64,000 nucleotides of DNA from Methylobacterium sp. B4 (GTDB lineage: Bacteria > Pseudomonadota > Alphaproteobacteria > Rhizobiales > Beijerinckiaceae). The stretch spans positions 248,001 through 312,000 of the forward strand of contig NZ_QJJJ01000002.1 in assembly GCF_003201865.1 (NCBI RefSeq), written 5' to 3'. Both the position numbers and the translations under genes were made by a program. Under the pieces are notes generated by a model. That model was given only the letters and a program-made list of their open reading frames with translations, was not told where the DNA came from and did not search any database. Below, one piece after another: positions 1 through 9,600 of the stretch; position 1 is the first letter of the stretch; every line of letters begins with the position of its first letter.

Positions 1-1
1 G

Positions 2-439
2 ACCTTCCTGACGGTGCATGCCTATCCGCAGACCATGCGCGCCGCCGTGCGCGGGCGGGGGCTAGGCCTGAAGATCCTCGCGGTGACCGTGCTGACCTCC
101 TACGACGACGCGGACGCGGCGGAGGCCGGCTACGCCCTGCCGGTGGCCGACCTCGTCGCGCGCCGCGCGGAACAGGCCGCGGAGATCGGCATCGACGGGA
201 TCGTCTGCTCGGCCGCCGAGGCGGGCGCGGTGCGCGAGAGGATCGGCCCGTCGGGGCTGATCGTGACGCCCGGCATCCGCCCCGCGGGCGCGGAAGCCGG
301 CGACCAGAAGCGGGTGATGACCCCGGGGCAGGCGCGGGCGGCGGGCATCGACCACGTGGTGGTCGGGCGCCCGATCACCGGGGCCGACGATCCCCGCGCG
401 GTCGCACAGAGAATCGTTGCCGAGATGAAGGACGCTTGA
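2..439 (+). CDS. pyrF: Orotidine 5'-phosphate decarboxylase, C-terminal part (cut by window start)
   Basis: The enzyme decarboxylates OMP to UMP, the last step of de novo pyrimidine synthesis in the cytosol. The frame is open to the left edge, so the start lies outside. About 145 residues are visible against a usual length near 235. The visible part begins with [12 protein letters not shown] and carries the late TIM-barrel motifs: VCSAAEA, the phosphate-binding [17 protein letters not shown] loop and the final VVVGRPIT strand. The catalytic Lys/Asp cluster should lie upstream of the window. The next gene starts 3 bases after the stop, so the two are probably co-transcribed. Identification is firm; only the N-terminus is missing. 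Confidence 0.95.
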   Translation, partial: TFLTVHAYPQTMRAAVRGRGLGLKILAVTVLTSYDDADAAEAGYALPVADLVARRAEQAAEIGIDGIVCSAAEAGAVRERIGPSGLIVTPGIRPAGAEAGDQKRVMTPGQARAAGIDHVVVGRPITGADDPRAVAQRIVAEMKDA

Positions 440-442
440 GTC

Positions 443-787
443 ATGGCCAAGGGCTACTGGATCGTGCGGGTCGATGTGAGCGACGCGGAGGCCTACAAGG
501 CCTACGCGGCGGCCAACGGCGCCGCCTTCGCCCGCTTCGGCGGACGCTTCCTCGTGCGCGGCGGCGCCTTCGAGGCGGTGGCGGGGCAGGCGCGGGCGCG
601 CAACGTGATCGTCGAGTTTCCGAGCTACGACGACGCGCTCGCCTGCTGGAACTCCGACCTCTACCAATCCGCCCGCGCCCTGCAGAAGGGCGGCGCCGAG
701 GCCGACATCCTGGTGATCGAGGGCTACGACGGCCCGCAGCCCATCGTCTCCGAGCCGGCGCCGACGCCGGGAACCGCGTCGGAATAG
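443..787 (+). CDS. DUF1330 domain protein
   Basis: This 114-residue cytosolic protein resembles the DUF1330 family of dimeric alpha-beta barrel proteins, whose reaction is not established. Visible family features are the opening KGYWIVRVDVSDAEAYKAY, the central FGGRFLVRGG strand-turn, and the EFPSYDDALACWNS segment. It follows pyrF by 3 bases and is very likely in the same transcript. That linkage is known in related genomes but says little about function. The C-terminal 20 residues are Pro/Ala-rich and probably disordered. It is convergent with the TetR gene, with 6 bases between the stop codons. Confidence 0.85.
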   Translation: MAKGYWIVRVDVSDAEAYKAYAAANGAAFARFGGRFLVRGGAFEAVAGQARARNVIVEFPSYDDALACWNSDLYQSARALQKGGAEADILVIEGYDGPQPIVSEPAPTPGTASE

Positions 788-793
788 GGCGCC

Positions 794-1438
794 TCAGCAC
801 CCACCCGAGCGCAGGGCGGAGAGCAGGAAGGCGATCATCACCGGAAGCGGCGGCTCGATCGTGTCGGGCTGCCGGCCCACCAGCATGGGGTGGCAGTAGC
901 GGGTGATTCCGGCCTGGAGGCAGGCCGCCGCGTTCTGCGGGTCGGCGACGGAGAAGGCGCCCTCGCGCACGCCATCGGTCACGACGCGTGCGAACACGGC
1001 GCCGATGCGGTCGACATGCGCCTGGCAGACCCCCCAGCTCTCGCTCATCGCCGCCTCGACCATTTCGTGGACGCGCGGATGCGCCTCGAAGCGGCGGCGG
1101 CAATCCTCGTGCAGGGCCGTGACGATGCGGGTCAGCCGCTCGGGGGCGTCGAGGTTCGGCGTGTCGGCGATGGCCGCGATCATCGCCTCGATCTCGCCGG
1201 TCAGCCGCTCGACCACCGCCTCGTTGATCGCCTTCTTCGACTCGAAGAAGCGGTAGACGTTGGCCGGGCTCATCTTGAGGGTGCGGGCGATGTCGGCCAC
1301 CGTGGTCTTCTGGTAGCCGATCTCCTGGAAGAAGCGCGCCGCCGTCTCGACGATCCGGTCGCGCGTCGTCGGCGCGATCTCGTCGGAGGGGGGAGGAAGG
1401 TGGGCCGTGTGGGCCGTGGCGGCGGGCATCGTCGACAA
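794..1438 (-). CDS. TetR/AcrR family transcriptional regulator
   Basis: This 214-residue regulator has a typical TetR N-terminal DNA-binding domain at about residues 25-75. It includes TRDRIVETAARFFQEIGYQKTTVADIA and the recognition-helix segment MSPANVYRFFESK. The C-terminal part is an all-helical ligand-binding and dimerisation domain too divergent to name a ligand. The first 20 residues are Pro/His/Thr-rich and could be shortened by starting at Met4. It has no divergent partner: upstream lie 166 bases without a gene, then the end of the AI-2E-type exporter on the same strand. The target is therefore unknown and may be itself. Confidence 0.88.
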   Translation of the reverse strand: MSTMPAATAHTAHLPPPSDEIAPTTRDRIVETAARFFQEIGYQKTTVADIARTLKMSPANVYRFFESKKAINEAVVERLTGEIEAMIAAIADTPNLDAPERLTRIVTALHEDCRRRFEAHPRVHEMVEAAMSESWGVCQAHVDRIGAVFARVVTDGVREGAFSVADPQNAAACLQAGITRYCHPMLVGRQPDTIEPPLPVMIAFLLSALRSGGC

Positions 1439-1604
1439 TACCTAGATTTCGGCTCCGGCCCCGTCAAAAGCGTTCGATGCCGTGCGTGTCGTGCTCAAAG
1501 CGGGAGAGGGCCGGGCCGTTCCACCGCTCGCGCCCCGCAGGCGCGGCGAAGGGCAGAGCCCGGCCAAACTCCTGCGGGGAAGCGGGAAAACCGGCGCTCC
1601 GGTC

Positions 1605-2774
1605 TCACGCCGCCCCAGCATACTCCCCGGGCTCGTCCTCGATATAGAGCTCTTCCAGAAGCACCTTGATCACGGCCACGAGCGGCAGGGCCAGGGCCAC
1701 GCCCCACAGGCCGAACAGCACGCCGAGCAGCAACTGGCCGGCGAAGATCGTCGCCGCCGGCAGGTCGAGGGCGCGGCGCTGGATGAAGGGCGTGAGCCCG
1801 TAGCTCTCCGCCGCCTGCACCGCGAGGTAGACGCCGAGCGCACCGAGCAAGCCGTGCAGGCCGGAGGCGAGGCTGCTCAGCACGATCACCACGCCCGCGA
1901 TCAGCGGCCCGATGGTCGGTACGAAGGCGAGCAGCCCCGCCTGGAGCCCGAGGATCAGCGCGCCGCCGATGCCGAGGAAGGAGAGGCCCGCCCAGGTCAG
2001 CAGGAAGATCGCCGCCATGGTCAGGAGCTGGCCGAACAGCCAGTGCCGCAGGGTCTCGCCCGCCCCATCGAGGACGCGCGCGCCCTTCTCGCGATGGCGC
2101 CGGGGCACGAGCCGCAGGGCGCCGTCGCGGTAGCTGCCGGGGCTCGCGGCGATGGCGACGCCGAGGAAGATGATGACGAGGACGTTGCCGAGGGCGTTGA
2201 AGAGGGCGAACACCACGCTCGCCGCCGGCCCGAGCACGCTGCCGGCATCCGACAGGAGCGAGCCGGGGCTCTTCAGGGCGCCCGAGGCGAGGCCGGCAAG
2301 GCCGCCCTCCTTCTGGCCCTTGCCCCCGTCGTCCTTGCCGTCCTTGCCGCTTTGGCCGGCCTGGGCCTCGGCACCCCCGCCCTGACCCGCGTCGCCGGCC
2401 TGGGACAGGTCGATCTCGATGCCGCGCTCCTTGAGCCAGTTGCGCACGGTCTCCGATTGCTGGCGCACGGTGGTGCCGAGGTCGCGGGCCTGACTCGCCA
2501 CGGTGGCTCCCCCGAAGGCGGTCAGTCCGAGCGCGAGCCCGGCCAGAACGAGGCAGGCCAGGGCGAGGCGAAAGCCCCGCGCGATCGGCAGCACGTAACC
2601 GAGGCCCCGAGTGACCCCGTCGAGGAAGACGGCGAACAGCACGCCGGAGAAGATCAGGAGGAGCGTGGCCGCCGCCGTCCAGGCGAGCCAGAGCCCGGCC
2701 GCGAAGGCCACGACCGCGATGCCCGCGGCCGCGAGGTTGCGCGTCCCGGCCGGGAGGGAGGACGATGCCGTCAT
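1605..2774 (-). CDS. AI-2E family transporter (PerM-type inner-membrane protein)
   Basis: This 389-residue polytopic membrane protein has the AI-2E/PerM family layout. Two N-terminal membrane helices (IAVVAFAAGLWLAWTAAA and the next segment) are followed by a long soluble stretch, then about five helices in the C-terminal half. The C-terminal half carries the family motifs FVPTIGPLIAGVV and LYIEDEPGEY. Residues around 165-200 form an unusual Gly/Gln/Lys-rich, low-complexity insertion (GGGAEAQAGQSGKDGK). The start chosen is the Met of MTASSSLPAG; the frame is open further upstream but would overlap moaE. Family members include an autoinducer-2 exporter and a Na/H antiporter-like protein, so the substrate is unknown. 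Confidence 0.85.
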   Translation of the reverse strand: MTASSSLPAGTRNLAAAGIAVVAFAAGLWLAWTAAATLLLIFSGVLFAVFLDGVTRGLGYVLPIARGFRLALACLVLAGLALGLTAFGGATVASQARDLGTTVRQQSETVRNWLKERGIEIDLSQAGDAGQGGGAEAQAGQSGKDGKDDGGKGQKEGGLAGLASGALKSPGSLLSDAGSVLGPAASVVFALFNALGNVLVIIFLGVAIAASPGSYRDGALRLVPRRHREKGARVLDGAGETLRHWLFGQLLTMAAIFLLTWAGLSFLGIGGALILGLQAGLLAFVPTIGPLIAGVVIVLSSLASGLHGLLGALGVYLAVQAAESYGLTPFIQRRALDLPAATIFAGQLLLGVLFGLWGVALALPLVAVIKVLLEELYIEDEPGEYAGAA

Positions 2775-2862
2775 GAAGGGATCCGTTCGCGCTGTCCGGG
2801 CGGACTCGAAACCGTGGCCCGGTCGGTGGCCCAAGTCGCGGGCCGTCAAGTGGTTCACGTCG

Positions 2863-3315
2863 TCAGGCCCAGGCCCCGGCAGCCTCGGCATCGGCCTGGG
2901 TCGCCTCCACCCAGCCGCCGACGCTGCCGTCGGCGAGGTGCTCGCGCTTCCAGAAGGGCGCCCGGGTCTTGAGATAGTCCATCAGGAAGTCGGCCGCGGC
3001 GAAGGCGGCCTTGCGGTGGGGCGAGGCGGTGACGACGAGCACGATGCCCTCGCCCGGCCGCACCAGCCCGTGCCGGTGGATCACGCGCAGGGCCTGGACA
3101 GGCCAGCGGGCACGGGCCTCCTCCACGACCCGGTCGATCTCTTCCTCGGCCATGCCGGGATAATGCTCCAGTTCGAGCGCGGCGAGGCGGCCCGCCTCGT
3201 CCCGGCACAGGCCGGAGAAGGTCACGACCGCCCCGGCACGGCCGGCAAGCTCGGCCTCGATCCGGGCGATCTCCGCGGCGGTGTCGAAGGGCTCGGACTG
3301 GATACTGACCGTCAT
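2863..3315 (-). CDS. moaE: Molybdopterin synthase catalytic (large) subunit
   Basis: MoaE transfers sulfur from thiocarboxylated MoaD to precursor Z (cPMP), forming molybdopterin. The 150 residues match the family in length. Visible motifs are GAVVTFSGLCRDE (N-terminal beta strand and loop), ALELEHYPGMAEEEI, the VIHRHGLVRPGEGIV strand, ASPHRKAAF, and LKTRAPFWKREHLADGS, which carries the catalytic lysines. The start is the Met of MTVSIQSEP; a longer reading would translate a 21-base tandem repeat in the leader. No moaD is adjacent, so the small subunit must be encoded elsewhere. It is divergent from the tandem gamma-CA-like gene. Confidence 0.93.
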   Translation of the reverse strand: MTVSIQSEPFDTAAEIARIEAELAGRAGAVVTFSGLCRDEAGRLAALELEHYPGMAEEEIDRVVEEARARWPVQALRVIHRHGLVRPGEGIVLVVTASPHRKAAFAAADFLMDYLKTRAPFWKREHLADGSVGGWVEATQADAEAAGAWA

Positions 3316-3330
3316 GACCGTCCCTTCAGA

Positions 3331-3372
3331 CCTCTCGGGGGGAGACCCTTGCCTCTCGGGGGGAGAACCTTG
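3331..3372. repeat. Two-copy 21-bp tandem repeat in the moaE leader
   Basis: Two 21-base units, each cctctcgggggg followed by agacccttg or agaaccttg, stand head to tail with a single mismatch. They lie just upstream of the moaE start and between the two divergent starts. No function is visible; it may affect moaE leader structure. Confidence 0.8.
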
Positions 3373-3502
3373 CGCCCGTCGCGCCACCATCGTCGCGCGG
3401 GTTTCGGCCGAGCCCCGTTGCGCCACAAGCCCCGTTACTCCATCTGCCCGTGCGCCTATATGGCTCAAGGACGAGACCGCGCCACCGGCGCCCGATTCCA
3501 GA

Positions 3503-4534
3503 GTGAGCCGCGACGTGACGCCCGATCTGATCCTCCCCTACGAGGGCGTGCTGCCCGTCTTCGCGAGCCGTCCCGTCTGGTGCGGGCGCGCCAGCACCGT
3601 GATCGGCACGGCGACGCTGGGCGCCCAGGCCTGGCTCGGCGACGACAGCGTGATCCGCAGCGACGGGCAGCCGGTCAGCGCGGGCGAGCGCTTCTGGCTC
3701 GGGCCGCGCTCCACCGTCCACATCGCCACCGAATCGCTGCCGACGCGGATCGGCGACCGCGTCACGGTGGGCCGCAACGCGGTGGTGCATGCCTGCACCG
3801 TGGGCTCGGACGTGGTGATCGAGGACGACGCGATCATCCTCGACGGCGCGACCGTGGGCGACACCGTGCTGATCGAGGCGGGCGCCACGATCTTCCCCCG
3901 CTCCACCCTCGAGAGCGGCTACGCCTACGGCGGCAACCCGGCCAAGCGCCTGCGCCCGATCACGCCGGAGGAACTCGCCGAGCGGGCCGAGCGCCTGCGC
4001 GAGGCGGCGGGCGAGGGCGCGAGCCCGCCCGAGGCCGAGCCGCGGGAGACGGAGGAGGGCGTGTTCGTCGCCCGCACGGCCCGGCTCTCCGGGCGCATCG
4101 CGCTGGGTGCCGGCGCGACCGTGCTGTTCTCCTGCGAGCTGGCGGCGGAGGTCGGCCCGATCGTGGTCGGGGCCGACACCAACATCCAGGACAACACCGT
4201 GATCCGTGCCCGCGGCGAGGGCGTGGTGATCGGGCGCGACACCACGATCGGGCACAACGTGCGCATGGCCGATTGCCGGATCGGCGCCCGCTCCCTGATC
4301 GGCATCGGCTCGGTGCTGGCGCCGGGCACGGTGGTGGCCGACGACGTGATGCTGGCCGGCGGCTCGACCACCGATCCGGGCCAGTTGCTGGAGGGCGGCC
4401 ATCTCTGGGGCGGCCGGCCCGCGCGCATCCTGGGCACGCTCGACCCGAAGAAGCGCGCATTGATGGCGCATATCGTCGAGGGTTATTGCCGGCTCGGGCG
4501 CGAGTACCGGGTGTTGCAGGCGCAGGAGGGCTGA
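3503..4534 (+). CDS. Tandem gamma-carbonic-anhydrase-like (double left-handed beta-helix) protein
   Basis: The 343-residue protein contains two consecutive hexapeptide-repeat (left-handed beta-helix) domains of the gamma-CA/YrdA class, at about residues 15-155 and 185-330. They are joined by a charged Glu/Pro-rich linker. Domain 1 ends with the family signature ESGYAYGGNPAKRLRPIT; domain 2 has the weaker LEGGHLWGGRPARI. Aligned to YrdA/Cam by eye, domain 1 keeps the His81 and His122 equivalents (His73 in STVHIATE, His96 in VVHACTVG) but has Arg91 for His117. Domain 2 keeps only the His117 equivalent (His251 in TTIGHNVR). The GTG start at 3503 begins VSRDVTPDLIL; the open frame runs further upstream without homology. 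The enzyme may be a carbonic anhydrase or only a scaffold. Confidence 0.8.
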   Translation: MSRDVTPDLILPYEGVLPVFASRPVWCGRASTVIGTATLGAQAWLGDDSVIRSDGQPVSAGERFWLGPRSTVHIATESLPTRIGDRVTVGRNAVVHACTVGSDVVIEDDAIILDGATVGDTVLIEAGATIFPRSTLESGYAYGGNPAKRLRPITPEELAERAERLREAAGEGASPPEAEPRETEEGVFVARTARLSGRIALGAGATVLFSCELAAEVGPIVVGADTNIQDNTVIRARGEGVVIGRDTTIGHNVRMADCRIGARSLIGIGSVLAPGTVVADDVMLAGGSTTDPGQLLEGGHLWGGRPARILGTLDPKKRALMAHIVEGYCRLGREYRVLQAQEG

Positions 4535-4739
4535 GAACGGGACCGATCGGTCGTACCCCGATCCCCGGTCTCTCCGCGGGCCCATCACTCCGCGGCCGTC
4601 TTCCGCGATGGCGGAGACGAAGCGTCACCGCCAGACGTGCCGTGGCCGGCCTCACCCCGGTGCGACGAGCGCCACCATCCACACGGTTGCCGGGGACCGG
4701 AAACGGGTTCCACCTGCCCCTGATCGGAAACGTGGCGTT

Positions 4740-5480
4740 TCAGATGTCTTCCATCCACTTGACCTGACCGTCGGAGAGGCCGTAGCGGGCGCCCACGACC
4801 GCCACCTTACCCCCATTGAGCGCGTCCTTGATCACCAAGCTCTGAGTCGTGAGTCGCTTCGCGACACGACGCGCGTTGCTCCGCACGGAAGCTTCGAGGA
4901 GGTCGCCTCCCTGGCCCCTGGCCTCCAGCACCGCCGGCACGATGGGTTGCACCATTTCACCGATGACGCCGGGGAAGGTCGCGTTCCTCTCCACGACGTC
5001 GACGGCCGCCGCGACGGCGCCGCAGGACTGATGTCCGAGCACGACGACGAGGGGGACGCCGAGGACGCCGACGGCATACTCGATGCTGCCCAATGCGGCC
5101 GTATCGACCGTGTTGCCGGCGTTCCGCACGATGAACAATTCGCCGAGCCCGCGCCCGAACAGGATTTCGGGCGAGACCCGGCTGTCGGAGCAGCCGACGA
5201 GCACGCAGAACGGGGCTTGGCCGCGGGCGAGGTCGAGGCGGCGTTCGCGCCCGTTGGCCGCCACGGAGGGAGCCTCGTTCCTGAAGTTCTCGTTGCCCTC
5301 CTTCATCAGCTTGAGCGCGTCAGCGGGAGCCAGCGACGTCTTTGCCACGGGTGCTGCGGCCCGCGCGACCCCGTTCGGCAGGGCCGTCGCGGCGAGGACG
5401 CCTGCTGCCCCGAGCAGGAGACGTCGGCGGCCGAAATGCGGCAGTCTGGTATCGGCGCAGCAGTCGCAATTCGCGTGCAT
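4740..5480 (-). CDS. Tat-exported beta-class carbonic anhydrase
   Basis: This 246-residue enzyme should interconvert CO2 and bicarbonate in the periplasm. An N-terminal twin-arginine signal is visible (GRRRLLLGAAGVLAATALP, cleavage near residue 42). The beta-CA zinc site follows: Cys97-Ser-Asp99-Ser-Arg101 and His150-Gln-Ser-Cys153. The Asp-Arg dyad and the NAGNTVDTAALGSIEYAVGVL segment are intact. The start chosen is the Met of MHANCDCCAD, whose Cys-rich N-terminus is unusual before a Tat signal. The gene is convergent with the gamma-CA-like gene, so two carbonic-anhydrase-type genes stand side by side. The 227 bases upstream hold only an inverted repeat. Confidence 0.92.
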   Translation of the reverse strand: MHANCDCCADTRLPHFGRRRLLLGAAGVLAATALPNGVARAAAPVAKTSLAPADALKLMKEGNENFRNEAPSVAANGRERRLDLARGQAPFCVLVGCSDSRVSPEILFGRGLGELFIVRNAGNTVDTAALGSIEYAVGVLGVPLVVVLGHQSCGAVAAAVDVVERNATFPGVIGEMVQPIVPAVLEARGQGGDLLEASVRSNARRVAKRLTTQSLVIKDALNGGKVAVVGARYGLSDGQVKWMEDI

Positions 5481-5582
5481 GAAGGCTGATCCCCATCGAT
5501 TCCCAAAGAGCTTCGCCGGCCGCGATCCGACTCGATGGCGTTCCAGCCGACCGACGCAGCTCATCTGTTCGCCTGGATCGGT

Positions 5583-5623
5583 GCGGCAATCAGCCGAGGC
5601 TGACAAACCGATGCGATTGCCGC
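5583..5623. promoter_or_regulatory. Inverted repeat upstream of the beta-CA gene
   Basis: Perfect 9-base arms GCGGCAATC (5583-5591) and GATTGCCGC (5615-5623) are separated by 23 bases. They lie about 100-140 bases upstream of the beta-CA start in the gap 5481-5707, which holds no other recognisable feature. It could be an operator or an mRNA stem; this is not proven. Confidence 0.35.
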
Positions 5624-5707
5624 CGAGTCGATCGTCCGGCCCTTCTCGTGCAGACCGGGTGCTCGTCCCGTCGCGCGATGGAAGTTCTTTCTCCCGGGAT
5701 CGAAACC

Positions 5708-6394
5708 CTACCCGCAGGCGATCTGATCGCAGCGCCGCATCGCCGCGATCATCCGGGCCAGCGACTTCACGCCCGGATGGCCGAGCACGCCGGTATTGCC
5801 GAGCACGTAGGACGGCGTCGCGGACAGCCCGAGATTGGCCGCGACGTTCATGTGGGCGCGCATCGCCTCGCGCACCTCCTCGCTGTCGGCGATCTCCTCG
5901 AGTTCGGCCCGCTTCACGCCAGTCTTCGCGCCGATCTCGAGCGCCTTGAGCCCGTCGATCTGGCCCTTGGTGGCCAGCAACTGGCCGTAGAAGGCGAAGG
6001 CCGCGGCCGAGCCGAGCTTGCGCTGCACTGCGAGCGACACCTTGGCGGCCTGGGCCGACATCGGTGAGAGGATCGGGTTGTGCACGAGGCCGATCCGCAG
6101 GGCGGGGTCGCTGGCGGAAAGCGCGGTCACGTCCGCGGCGGCCCTGCGGCACCAAGGGCAGTTGTAGTCGAAGAACTCGTAGAGGGTCACCTCGGCCTCG
6201 CGGGGCCCGACATAGGTGACGCCGCGCAATTCCTGGATCTGACCGGTGATCTCGCCCGGCAGCCGCATGTTGGCGACCGGCCGGCCCTCGTCGTTCTCGA
6301 CCTTGAAGGTCTGGCCGTAGCTCTGCGCGGCGGCGGGACCAGCGACGGCGAGGCCGAGCGAGGAGGCGAGGAAGCGGCGGCGGTCGAGGCTCAT
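5708..6394 (-). CDS. DsbA family thiol:disulfide oxidoreductase, Tat-type signal
   Basis: This 228-residue periplasmic thioredoxin-fold protein has the active site Cys79-Pro-Trp-Cys82 in FFDYNCPWCRRA. It also has a helical insertion and the cis-Pro loop LSATPSYVLG near residues 195-205. The N-terminus SLDRRRFLASSLGLAVAGPAAA is a Tat-like signal peptide. The family oxidises, reduces or isomerises disulfides in exported proteins. The CPWC dipeptide and the absence of a dimerisation domain suggest an oxidase or an ScsC-like protein. The ATG start places the signal peptide at residue 1. The 209-base gap to the next gene upstream holds nothing recognisable. Confidence 0.9.
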   Translation of the reverse strand: MSLDRRRFLASSLGLAVAGPAAAQSYGQTFKVENDEGRPVANMRLPGEITGQIQELRGVTYVGPREAEVTLYEFFDYNCPWCRRAAADVTALSASDPALRIGLVHNPILSPMSAQAAKVSLAVQRKLGSAAAFAFYGQLLATKGQIDGLKALEIGAKTGVKRAELEEIADSEEVREAMRAHMNVAANLGLSATPSYVLGNTGVLGHPGVKSLARMIAAMRRCDQIACG

Positions 6395-6603
6395 AGGCGG
6401 ATCCCCTGTCAGGGCGCGACCTGAGGGGGTCGCGCGCTTCGCGCCATATCGACCGAGCATGGTTGAAATTCGGCTTAAGCGCCGTCGGTCCGGGAGTGCC
6501 GCATGTCCCGTTATGGCCTGCGAGGCGAAGTCATCCGGTCGCCTCGCGCTTTGCCCGGACGGGTCCGCCTTCGGCTCGCCGTGACGGGAGAGGGTCGAAA
6601 CCC

Positions 6604-9600
6604 TCACGCGGCCTCGGCGGTCGCGGCCCGCTCGCGCGCGAGCTTCGTCACGCTCACCTGATCGACCTTGCCGGTGCCGAGCATCGGCAGATGCTCCAGC
6701 ACCACCACCTCGGCCGGCAGGGCGACGTCGGCCGCACCCCGGTCCTTGGCGAAGGTCTGGTAGGCGGCCCGCGTCGCGCCCTTGGCTTCGGTGAACAGGA
6801 TCAGGCGCTCGCCCTTGCGGGCGTCGGGCACGGCCGCCACCGCGCTCGGAACGTCGGGCCAGAGCTGGCCCGCGAGCGCCTCGACGCTGGCCAGCGACAC
6901 CATCTCGCCGGCGATCTTGGCGAAGCGCTTGGCCCGGCCCTTGATCGTCACGAAGCCGTCCGCGTCGATGGCGACGATGTCGCCGGTGTCGTGCCAGCCG
7001 TCCACCGGCGCCTCCAGCACGCCGGGCTTCTCCGCGCGCAGGTAGCCCAGCATGATGTTGGGGCCGCGGACCATGAGGCGTCCGCCTTCGTCGATGCCGG
7101 GCACGGTCTCGAGCCGCGACTCGATGCCCGGCAGCAGCCGGCCGACCGTGCCGAAGCGGTTGAACATCGGCGTGTTCAGCGCGAGCACCGGCCCGCACTC
7201 GGTGACGCCGTAGCCTTCGAGGATGCGCAGGCCGAACTTCTCCGCCCAGGTCTTGCGCGTCGTCTGCTTCACGGCCTCCGCGCCGGCCACGACGTAGCGC
7301 AGGGAGCGCAGGTCGTAGGAATGGGCCATCTTCGCGTAGCCGGTGAGGAAGGTGTCGGTGCCGAACAGGACCGTGGCGTTCGAGCCGTAGATGAGTTCGG
7401 GCACGATCCTATAGTGCAGCGGCGAGGGGTAGAGGTAGACCGGCACACCCGAGACCAGCGGCAGCACGAGTCCCGCCGTCAGCCCGAAGGCGTGGAAGAC
7501 GGGCAGGACGTTGAACACCTTGTCCCGCGGCCCGAAATCGATGCGCGCGGCGACCTGCGCGGTGTTGGCAAGCATCGAGCGGTTGGCGATCACCACGCCC
7601 TTGGGCGTGCCCTCGCTCCCCGAGGTGAACAGGATCGCGGCCGGGTCCTCGCCGGAGCGGGCGACGAGCGGGCGGCGTGGGCTCAGGAAGCCGCGGATCT
7701 TGTCTGCGCTGCCGACGCTGGCGCGCACGTCCTCCAGGTAGATCAGGCGCACCGTCGTCTCGATGCCCTCGATGAGAGCGCCGAGCCGCCCCTTCTCGAT
7801 GAAGGCGCGGGAGGTCAGGATCGTGTCGACCTGCGCCGCCTTGCAGGCCGAGAGCACCGCGGCGGGGCCGGCGGAGAAGTTGATCATCGCCGGCACCCGG
7901 CCGGCGCTGGCGAGCGCGAAGAAGGTCACCGCCGCGCCGTTGGCGTTGGGCAGCATCAGCCCGACGGGTTTCTTCGGGTCGGGCAGCAGCGCCTGAAGCT
8001 TGCGACCGAGGATGTTGGCACCCATCACCAGTCGCGAATAACTCATCGTGCCGGAGACCGGGTCTTCGAGCGCCGTCCGCCGCCAGCCGTGACGCTCGCC
8101 CGCCTCGACCAGCGCGGAGAAGACGCCGCGCTCGATGTCGGCGGTCTCGAAGACGAGGTCCGACATGATGTCGTAGAGGGCCGCGCCCGCGGCGCGGCGG
8201 CGATGCTTGCCCTTCAGTTCGGGATCGACGTGGAGCCGCACCGGGGGCAGGATCGTCACGGTCACCTTCGGCCACCAGGCGCGACGCACCTGATCGCGCT
8301 TCAGGCGCGAAAAGATCGTGCGCTCCGGCCCGTCGATCTTCACCGGCACGACCATGGCGCCGGACTTGTCGGCGATCAGCCCCGCCCCGTCATAGACCTT
8401 CATCAGGCTGCCCGTGACGGTCAGCCGGCCCTCGGGGAAGATGATCAGCGTCTCGCCGCTCTTGACCGCGTTGATCAGCGTGCGGGTGGCCAGCGGTCGG
8501 GTCGGATCGAGCGGCATCGCCTTGGTGACCCGCAGGAACGGCTTCACCCACCAGCGCTGCGCGATGCCGTGGTCGATGGCGAAGACGGGCTCGCACTCGA
8601 GGAGCGAGAGGGCGAGCGGCGCGTCGAGGAAGGAGACGTGGTTGAGGGCGATGATCGCGTTGGGTCCCGCTTTCTCCACGTTCTCCAGGCCCTTCACCTC
8701 CAGGCGGTAGAAGGCGCGGAACAGGATCGAGAGGGCGTCGCGCAGGGGGTTGGTCGGCAGGGTGACGAGGATCACCGCGCCGACGACGAGGTTGAGCACC
8801 GCCACGAGCGCCAGCAGCTGGGCCATGGAGAGGCCGAGCCCCTGCAGCACGGCGAGCGCGAGCGTCCCGCCGACCATGAAGGCGGCGGTGAGCACGTTGA
8901 CCGCACCGATGACCCGGGCGCGCTTGGCCTTCTCGGTCCAGGCCTGCACCGCGGCGAACGAGGGCACCACGTAGAGACCGCCCGCGACCGCCAGCCCGAA
9001 GAAGTCGGCGGCGATGCGCAGGCCGTGGCCGCTCGTGATGAAGGCCCAGGCGCCGACCGGCTCGCCCGCGGGCGGGGGCAGGTGCGAGACGGTCCAGGCG
9101 AGATCGAGGCCGAACAGGCCCATCAGCACCGCGCCGACGGGGGTGGGCAGCAGCACGATGCGCCCGCTGGCGAGCCAGGAGGCCAGCCCCGAGCCCACCG
9201 CGATGCCCACGGAGAAGATCGCCAGCAGGGTGGTGGCGACGATCTCGGTGCCGTTGAGCGTCTGGCGCACCAGCACGGGCAGCAGCGAGAGGATCACGAC
9301 GCCCACGAGCCAGAACCAGCTCACGATCACCGAGCCGCGCCACAGCCGCGTGTCGGACCAGAGATCGCGCAGCAGTTCGACGGTGGAGCGGGCGACGTTG
9401 CGGTCGACATGCAGATCGGGCGCGCCCTCGCCGGTGGCCGGGATCATCCGGGCGGAGAGCCAGCACAGAACCGCCATGCCCATCAGCCCGGCGCCGAGCC
9501 CCAGCGCGTGGCCGCCCATCGCCATGGCGAGCCCGGCGGTGATGGTGCCGAGCAGGATCGCCAGGAAGGTCGCGGCCTCGACCAGCGCGTTGCCGGCGGT

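Noticed and set aside
6510..6595. Another copy of the dispersed repeat between dsbA-like and aas genes
   Set aside because: Shares only short blocks (gcgaggcgaagtcatcc, cttcggctcgccgtgacg); too diverged to call.
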